Shown here: piece by piece, positions 59,326-64,000 of the stretch
How the letters are laid out: each line of letters starts with the position of its first letter
How positions within the stretch are numbered: the first letter of the stretch is position 1
Assembly: GCA_036273515.1 (NCBI GenBank)
Contig: DASUHM010000035.1
Location: 1 to 64,000 of the forward strand
From: Gaiellales bacterium
Lineage (GTDB): Bacteria; Actinomycetota; Thermoleophilia; Gaiellales; JAICJC01
Length of the DNA stretch: 64,000 bases
Direction of reading: 5' to 3'
The notes under the pieces: generated by a model
What the model was told of the DNA's origin: nothing
Seen by the model: the letters and a program-made list of their open reading frames with translations, nothing else
Databases searched by the model: none
Translations under genes and position numbers: made by a program

Positions 59326-61082
59326 ACGAGTCGCACGAGCGCCTGGCCGCTCGATACCTGGTCGCCCTCGCCCACCTCGACGGCCTCGACCTCGCCGGGG
59401 TGGCTGGCGACGATCTCGTTCTCCATCTTCATCGCCTCGACGACGACCAGCACCTGCCCTGCGGTCACCTCGTCCCCGGCGGCGACGCCGACACGCAGCA
59501 CCGTCCCCTGCATCGGGCTGCGGACGATGTCGACCTCGCCGTGGGCCGCCGCCTCGCGCTCGGCCAGCGCCGCCCGCCGCGACCGCAGCCGCGTCCGCCC
59601 GGGATGCTCCGGCATCTGCACCGTCACCTCGAAGCGCTTGCCGTCGACCTCGGCGACGTGGCGGTGCACCTCGTTCTCGACGATGCCTGGACCGGTGCCT
59701 GGCACCGAATCGATGCCAGGCACCTGTGCTTCCTGGGACCTCGCGAAGCCGCCGCCCTCGACGAACTCGCGCAGCGTGCCGCCCTCGGCGAATTCGGGGT
59801 GGCGCATGATCGCCTGGTGGAGCGGGATCAGCGTCTTCACGCCGCCCACCTCGAACTCGCCCAGCGCCCGCAGCATCCGCCGCCGGGCCAGGTCGCGGTC
59901 CTCGTCCCACACGATCAGCTTCGCCACCATCGGGTCGTAGAGGTCGGAGATGACCGTGCCCTCGACGACCCCGGAGTCGACGCGAATGCCCGGGCCGGAC
60001 GGCTCCCGGTAGCGGGTGACCCGGCCCGGCGCCGGCACGAAGCCGGCGGTCGCGTCCTCGGCGTTGATGCGGCACTGGATCGAGTGGCCGTACGAGCGCA
60101 CCTCGTCCTGCGCCCAGCCCAGCGGCCGGCCGGACGCGACCCAGATCTGCTCGCGCACGAGGTCGAGGCCGGTGACCATCTCGGTCACCGTGTGCTCGAC
60201 CTGGAGCCGCGTGTTCATCTCGAGGAAGTACCACGACCCGTCGCCGGCCAGCAGGCCTTCGACCGTGCCCGCCCCGGTGTACGAGACGGCCTTCGCGGCG
60301 TCGACGGCGATCGCGCCGATGCGCGCGCGCAGCTCCGGCGAGACGGCGGGCGAGGGCGTCTCCTCGACGATCTTCTGGTGGCGGCGCTGGATGCTGCAGT
60401 CGCGCTCGCCCAGGTGGATGACATTGCCGTGGTTGTCGGCGAGCACCTGCACCTCGATGTGGCGGGGATCGTCGAGGTAGCCCTCGAGGTAGACGGTGTC
60501 GTCGCCGAAGTACGCCGCCCCCTCGCGCCGGGACGAGGCGTACGCGGGGTCGAGGTCGGCCGGGTCGCGCACCACCCGGATGCCCTTGCCGCCGCCGCCG
60601 GCCGCCGCCTTGATCGCGACCGGGTAGCCGATCTCTGCGGCGATCGCGCGCGCGTCCTCGACCGACGTCACCGGATCGGTGCCGCCGGGCACGATCGGCA
60701 CGCCGGCCGCGGCCATCGCCTCGCGCGCCGCCGTCTTCGAGGCCATCACCTCCATCGCCTCGGGCGGCGGGCCGACGAAGACGAGGCCGGCGGTCGCGCA
60801 GGCGCGGGCGAAGTCGGGGTTCTCCGCCAGGAAGCCGAAGCCGGGGTGCACGGCCTCCGCGCCGCAGCGTTTCGCGACGTCGACGATCACGTCGCCGCGC
60901 AGGTAGCTCTCGGTCGAGGGCCCCGGCCCGATCAGATAGGCCTCGTCGGCGTACGCGAGGAACGGCGCCTCGCGGTCGGCCTCGGAGTAGACGGCGACCG
61001 AGGCGATCTCCATCTCGCGCAGCGTCCGGCAGACGCGGATCGCGATCTCGCCCCGGTTGGCCACGAGCACCTTGGTGAACAC
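59322..61082 (-). CDS. acetyl/propionyl-CoA carboxylase alpha subunit (biotin carboxylase + BCCP)
   Basis: 586-residue fusion. The biotin carboxylase domain (about 1-445) starts KVLVANRGEIAIRVCRTLRE and has the ATP-grasp loop KAAAGGGGKGIRVV and the active site FLEMNTRLQVEHTVTE. The biotinyl domain at the C terminus ends with EAMKMENEI, whose Lys carries biotin. Between them, about residues 450-463, a stretch rich in Pro, Gly, Ile and Val (VPGIDSVPGTGPGI) is encoded by a REP-like repeat. The GTG start has TAGAAT 7 bases upstream. Confidence 0.94.
   Translation of the reverse strand: MFTKVLVANRGEIAIRVCRTLREMEIASVAVYSEADREAPFLAYADEAYLIGPGPSTESYLRGDVIVDVAKRCGAEAVHPGFGFLAENPDFARACATAGLVFVGPPPEAMEVMASKTAAREAMAAAGVPIVPGGTDPVTSVEDARAIAAEIGYPVAIKAAAGGGGKGIRVVRDPADLDPAYASSRREGAAYFGDDTVYLEGYLDDPRHIEVQVLADNHGNVIHLGERDCSIQRRHQKIVEETPSPAVSPELRARIGAIAVDAAKAVSYTGAGTVEGLLAGDGSWYFLEMNTRLQVEHTVTEMVTGLDLVREQIWVASGRPLGWAQDEVRSYGHSIQCRINAEDATAGFVPAPGRVTRYREPSGPGIRVDSGVVEGTVISDLYDPMVAKLIVWDEDRDLARRRMLRALGEFEVGGVKTLIPLHQAIMRHPEFAEGGTLREFVEGGGFARSQEAQVPGIDSVPGTGPGIVENEVHRHVAEVDGKRFEVTVQMPEHPGRTRLRSRRAALAEREAAAHGEVDIVRSPMQGTVLRVGVAAGDEVTAGQVLVVVEAMKMENEIVASHPGEVEAVEVGEGDQVSSGQALVRLV
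59694..59724. repeat. REP-like pair inside the carboxylase coding sequence
   Basis: GGTGCC-T-GGCACC (59694-59706) and GATGCC-A-GGCACC (59712-59724), separated by five bases. On the minus strand it is read in frame as part of the linker between the biotin carboxylase and biotinyl domains. Intergenic copies of the same core lie at 2764 and 40681. Confidence 0.8.
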
Positions 61083-61089
61083 GGGCGCG

Positions 61090-61095
61090 ATTCTA
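61090..61095 (-). promoter_or_regulatory. -10 element (leaderless), carboxylase alpha subunit
   Basis: TAGAAT on the minus strand, 7 bases before the GTG at 61082. Its first three bases are the stop codon of the epsilon-like frame. Confidence 0.5.
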
Positions 61096-61239
61096 CGGGG
61101 CGGGTTCGGACTCGCCGGCCGGCTGCGGCTCGGCGTCCGGCCCTTCGATCAGCCCGAGCGCGGCCAGCGCCTGGCGCACGGCCTCGGCCTCCTCCGGCGT
61201 CGGCTCCGGGTCGAGGCGGATGTCAGGCCGGCGGGCGAT
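61093..61239 (-). CDS. acyl-CoA carboxylase epsilon-like peptide, no standard start codon
   Basis: An open frame ending at 61093 encodes [20 protein letters not shown] and a Pro/Glu-rich tail. This matches the short actinobacterial carboxylase epsilon subunit, whose core is I-R-x-x-x-G-x-P-T-P-E-E-x-A-A-x-x-x-x-L, and it lies between the beta and alpha subunit genes, as expected. No ATG, GTG or TTG occurs in frame near the core. An ATC at 61239 has GGAG 7 bases upstream and could be a rare start; a frameshift from the overlapping VOC gene or a base error are alternatives. The 5' limit given is that ATC. Confidence 0.5.
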   Translation of the reverse strand: MARRPDIRLDPEPTPEEAEAVRQALAALGLIEGPDAEPQPAGESEPAP

Positions 61240-61621
61240 GGTAGATCTCCAGCAGGTTGCCGCTCGGGTCGGCGAAGAAGACGGCGTAGTAGCCGGGCGA
61301 GTAGGGCATCGGCTTCGGCCCGCTGACGTCGCGGGCGCCGGCCTCGGTCGCGATCGCCGCCAGGCGGTCGACCTCCTCCGCGCTCGCGGTCCAGAACGCG
61401 ATCCGGCTCTCGCCCGGCCGGTGGCTCGCCGACTCGGTGATCGCGAGGTAGGCCGCGGCCGGCAGCTCGAGCTCCGCCGCCCACGCCTTCCACACCGGCC
61501 CGTGGAACCGCTGCGTGAACCCGAGCTCGGGCAGCAGCGCCTCGTAGAACTCAAGGGCCGCGTTCATCGACGTGACGCGCAGGTCGATGTGGCCGAAGGG
61601 GTTCCGCGCCGCCCCGCTCAC
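61223..61621 (-). CDS. VOC superfamily protein in the carboxylase operon
   Basis: 132-residue glyoxalase-like protein: [48 protein letters not shown] and [16 protein letters not shown]. Metal-ligand positions His and Glu are visible. The GTG start overlaps the carboxylase beta stop (GTGA). VOC genes in propionyl-CoA loci are often methylmalonyl-CoA epimerases, but this sequence looks more like the generic lyase/dioxygenase group, so that role is only a possibility. Confidence 0.85.
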   Translation of the reverse strand: MSGAARNPFGHIDLRVTSMNAALEFYEALLPELGFTQRFHGPVWKAWAAELELPAAAYLAITESASHRPGESRIAFWTASAEEVDRLAAIATEAGARDVSGPKPMPYSPGYYAVFFADPSGNLLEIYHRPPA

Positions 61622-63177
61622 AGCGGGATGTTGCCGTGCTTCCGGTCGGGCCGGTCGACGCGCTTTCGCCGCGACGCCTCGAGCGCGGTGATCAGCGCGG
61701 GCCGCGTCCGCGACGGCGCGATCACGTCGTCGACATAGCCGCGCTCGGCCGCCGTGAACGGATTCGCGAACCGCTCCCGGTACTCCTCGACGAGCTCGGC
61801 CCGGCGCGTGTCGGGGTCGTCGGCCCCGTCGAGCTCCTTGCGGAAGACGATGTTGACGGCGCCGTCCGGCCCCATCACAGCCACCTCGGCGGTCGGCCAG
61901 GCGAAGTTGAAGTCGGCGCCGACGTGCTTGGAGCTCATGACGTCGTAGGCGCCGCCGTAGGCCTTGCGCGTGATCACGGCCAGCTTGGGAACGGTCGCCT
62001 CGCAGTAGGCGTAGAGCAGCTTCGCGCCGTGGCGGATGATGCCGCCCCACTCCTGGTCGGTGCCGGGCAGGAACCCGGGCACGTCGACGAAGGTGACGAC
62101 CGGCAGGCCGAACGCGTCGCAGGTGCGGACGAAGCGGGCGCCCTTGACGGAGCTGCCGATGTCGAGCACGCCGGCGAGCGCCCGCGGCTGGTTGGCGACG
62201 ACGCCGACCGGGTGCCCGCCCAGCCGGGCGAAGCCGCAGAGGATGTTCTCGGCGAAGTGCGGCTGCACCTCCATGAACTCGCCGTCGTCCACGACCCGGC
62301 GGATCACGTCGTGCATGTCGTACGGCTTCGTCGCCTCGTCGGGGATGAGCGTGTCGAGCTCGGGATCCATCCGGTCGGGCGGGTCGGACGGCGGCTCCCA
62401 CGGCGGCGGATCGCCGCTCGACTGGGGCAGGAACGAGAGCAGGTAGCGGCAGTCGCCGAAGAGCGCCTTCTCGTCTGGCGCGGTGAAGTGGGCGACCCCG
62501 GAGCGGGTGGCGTGCGCCGTCGCGCCGCCGAGCTCTTCGAAGCTCACCTCCTCGCCGGTCACCGTCTTCACCACCTCGGGCCCGGTGATGAACATGTGCG
62601 CCGTGCCCTCGGCCATCATCACGAAGTCGGTGATCGCGGGCGAGTAGACGGCGCCGCCCGCGCACGGACCGACGATCAGGGAGATCTGGGGTATGACGCC
62701 GGAGGCATGGACGTTGCGGACGAAGATGTCGGCGTAGCCGGCCAGCGAGACGACGCCCTCCTGGATGCGGGCGCCGCCGGAGTCGTTGATCCCGATGATG
62801 GGGCAGCGGTAGCGCAGCGCCATGTCCATCACCTTCACGATCTTCTCGGCGAACGCCTCGCCCAGAGACCCGCCGAACACGGTGAAATCCTGGGAGAAGA
62901 CGAACACCCGCCGGCCCTCGATGGTGCCGTGCCCGGTGACCACGCCGTCGCCGTACGGGCGATTCTCCATCATGCTGAAGTTGGGGCTGCGGTGCTGGAC
63001 GAACGCATCCAGCTCGGTGAAGCTGCCGGGGTCGAGCAGGAGCTCGATCCGCTCGCGCGCGAGGAGCTTGCCCCGAGCATGCTGGCGTTCGACCGCCCGC
63101 GGGCTGCCAGCGTTGACGGCCTCGGCCCGCAGCCGCTCGACCGCCTCGAGGCGCTCCCGCGTCGTGTGCTCGGCCAT
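61618..63177 (-). CDS. acyl-CoA (propionyl-CoA) carboxylase beta subunit
   Basis: 519-residue carboxyltransferase. Recognisable parts are [55 protein letters not shown], the oxyanion loop [36 protein letters not shown], and AYGGAYDVM. The Asp in [16 protein letters not shown] is at the position that favours propionyl-CoA over acetyl-CoA in PccB/AccB5-type enzymes; this is suggestive only. The ATG at 63177 has TAGGCT 8 bases upstream. Confidence 0.94.
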   Translation of the reverse strand: MAEHTTRERLEAVERLRAEAVNAGSPRAVERQHARGKLLARERIELLLDPGSFTELDAFVQHRSPNFSMMENRPYGDGVVTGHGTIEGRRVFVFSQDFTVFGGSLGEAFAEKIVKVMDMALRYRCPIIGINDSGGARIQEGVVSLAGYADIFVRNVHASGVIPQISLIVGPCAGGAVYSPAITDFVMMAEGTAHMFITGPEVVKTVTGEEVSFEELGGATAHATRSGVAHFTAPDEKALFGDCRYLLSFLPQSSGDPPPWEPPSDPPDRMDPELDTLIPDEATKPYDMHDVIRRVVDDGEFMEVQPHFAENILCGFARLGGHPVGVVANQPRALAGVLDIGSSVKGARFVRTCDAFGLPVVTFVDVPGFLPGTDQEWGGIIRHGAKLLYAYCEATVPKLAVITRKAYGGAYDVMSSKHVGADFNFAWPTAEVAVMGPDGAVNIVFRKELDGADDPDTRRAELVEEYRERFANPFTAAERGYVDDVIAPSRTRPALITALEASRRKRVDRPDRKHGNIPL

Positions 63178-63185
63178 CCCGCAAG

Positions 63186-63191
63186 AGCCTA
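63186..63191 (-). promoter_or_regulatory. -10 element (leaderless), carboxylase beta subunit
   Basis: TAGGCT on the minus strand, 8 bases before the ATG at 63177. Confidence 0.5.
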
Positions 63192-63313
63192 CCCGAGTCG
63201 CCGGGTGGAGAATCCCCCTGCAGAACCCGACAACCCGACACCCGCTCGGACGGGTATCATCGGGCCCGCGACCGAGGTAAGGGTCAATTGAAAAGGTTTG
63301 GTGAAGATTCACC

Positions 63314-63342
63314 TTGACGGGACCAGTTAGGCGCGGTACGTT
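63314..63342 (+). promoter_or_regulatory. sigma70-type promoter, glycosylphosphotransferase gene
   Basis: TTGACG (63314-63319), a 17-base spacer and TACGTT (63337-63342). Transcription would start near 63349, about 34 nt before the GTG at 63383. It lies in an AT-richer patch (63285-63315). Confidence 0.65.
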
Positions 63343-63382
63343 CGACCATGCGAGGCACAACTCCGAGGAGGGTGGGCACCCT

Positions 63383-64000
63383 GTGGGCGAGCATGCGAGA
63401 GCAGATCGTTCTTCTTCCGCGCTACGCGTGGAACGAGGACGCCGTGGCCTGAGTACGGTCGTGACTGCGCCGGGCAGGGCGCATCGAGCCGTCATCAGGC
63501 GTCCCCGGCCGGCCGGCCGGACACGTCGATCAACCGTCCGCTGGGCGCTGGTCATGGCCGACCTGCTCGGCCTGACGACCGCGGCGGCGATCGCCTACCT
63601 GCTCACACACGGGGGCATCGGGTACGACCCGCTGCTGCTCGCGCTGCCCGCCTGGGGCGTGCTGGCCGGCTTCTACGGCCTCTACAAGCGCGACCGCGTC
63701 GGGGCGGACAACGCCACCCTCGACGAGGTGTGGCCGATCTTCAACTGCATCACCGTTGCGTCGTTCGTCGTGTTCGCGGTGGTGCAGGCCGCCTCGCCCG
63801 CGAGCCTCCACGGCGGCCGCGTCGTCGCCTTCTGGGCGCTCGCCGCGGTGGCGATCCCCGCATACCGCAGCATCGCCCGCACCCTGCTGCGCCGCCAGCT
63901 CGCGCTGAAGCAGCGCGCGGTCGTGGTCGGCGCCGGCCTGGTCGGGCAGGAGATCGCGCGCAAGGTCCTGCGGCAGCCGAGCTACGGGCTCGACCTGGTC
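63383..64000 (+). CDS. polyprenyl glycosylphosphotransferase (sugar transferase), 5' part
   Basis: 206 codons are visible and the frame runs off the window. A basic N terminus (about 60 residues) is followed by membrane helices ([76 protein letters not shown]). The CoA-binding-like nucleotide fold then begins ([19 protein letters not shown]). This order is that of WbaP/EpsL-type initiating sugar transferases, which put the first sugar phosphate on undecaprenyl phosphate. The catalytic domain lies beyond the edge. I start at the GTG at 63383 because AGGAGGG precedes it by 10 bases; GTG at 63428 or 63461 is possible. Confidence 0.83.
   Translation, partial: MGEHARADRSSSALRVERGRRGLSTVVTAPGRAHRAVIRRPRPAGRTRRSTVRWALVMADLLGLTTAAAIAYLLTHGGIGYDPLLLALPAWGVLAGFYGLYKRDRVGADNATLDEVWPIFNCITVASFVVFAVVQAASPASLHGGRVVAFWALAAVAIPAYRSIARTLLRRQLALKQRAVVVGAGLVGQEIARKVLRQPSYGLDLV

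Overview
The window is a stretch of a very GC-rich, gene-dense bacterial chromosome. Frequent GTG (and some TTG) starts, 1- and 4-base gene overlaps, a zinc-binding anti-sigma factor next to an ECF sigma factor, the order dnaX-ybaB-recR followed by lysC-asd, a PucR-type regulator and biotin-dependent acyl-CoA carboxylase subunits all point to Actinobacteriota. The combination of an E-type succinate dehydrogenase, ATP-dependent PEP carboxykinase and an isopropylmalate-dehydrogenase-like isocitrate dehydrogenase suggests a deep lineage such as Thermoleophilia (inference; no rRNA is present). I see no insertion sequence, prophage, CRISPR array or rRNA operon. Almost all DNA is accounted for by genes.

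Layout. 1-3.2 kb: a tRNA cut by the window edge, an ornithine-cyclodeaminase-family enzyme, a secreted M23-type peptidase and tRNA-Ser(GGA). 3.2-12.1 kb: a cyclic-nucleotide-binding protein, the large SRP RNA, then one long operon dnaX-ybaB-recR, two tandem PLP decarboxylases, lysC, asd and a zinc-ribbon membrane protein. 12.1-17.2 kb: anti-sigma/sigma pair, an acetyltransferase-like protein, an Asp23/Gls24 protein, a GH3 glycosidase, a membrane-anchored phosphoesterase and a thermonuclease-like protein. 17.2-25.8 kb: an SbcD/SbcC-like pair, an MprF-like lysyltransferase homologue, a RecQ helicase with HEAT repeats and an MFS exporter. 25.8-36.3 kb and 46.4-48.5 kb: central carbon metabolism (sdhABE, pckA, gltA, idh, mdh, sucCD), interrupted by Ku and a GNAT enzyme. 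36.4-46.4 kb: a flippase, rsgA, a sulfatase-fold enzyme, VOC and ureohydrolase genes, an SDR, a rhomboid plus PDZ-Lon protease pair and an aminotransferase. 48.5-51 kb: a possible attenuated methyltransferase, a copper-chaperone-like protein, cytochrome c and a PfkB kinase. 51-57.9 kb: a five-gene catabolic operon transcribed away from a PucR regulator. 59.3-63.2 kb: an acyl-CoA carboxylase locus. 63.3 kb to the end: the start of a polyprenyl glycosylphosphotransferase gene, possibly opening a polysaccharide cluster.

How it fits together. Gene products for much of the TCA cycle and for gluconeogenic exit (PEPCK) are within 23 kb. The PucR-linked operon makes chemical sense as a route from a beta-amino acid or branched acyl-CoA through (methyl)malonate semialdehyde to propionyl-CoA or acetyl-CoA, with the neighbouring carboxylase taking propionyl-CoA onward.

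Two cross-cutting signals stand out. First, nearly twenty genes have a TANNNT hexamer 6-9 bases before the start codon, the arrangement expected for leaderless mRNAs; this helped choose several starts and exposed divergent promoters whose -10 boxes abut or overlap. Second, a family of short palindromes (GGGGTC-A-GACCCC, GGTGCC-A-GGCACC) occurs between genes, three times as an inverted pair about 70 bases long (REPIN-like), and once inside the carboxylase coding sequence. Other points of interest are a 19-codon leader ORF with rare codons before a terminator, a 13-codon upstream ORF before rsgA, an acyl-CoA carboxylase epsilon-like reading frame with no normal start codon, and several enzymes with substituted catalytic residues.
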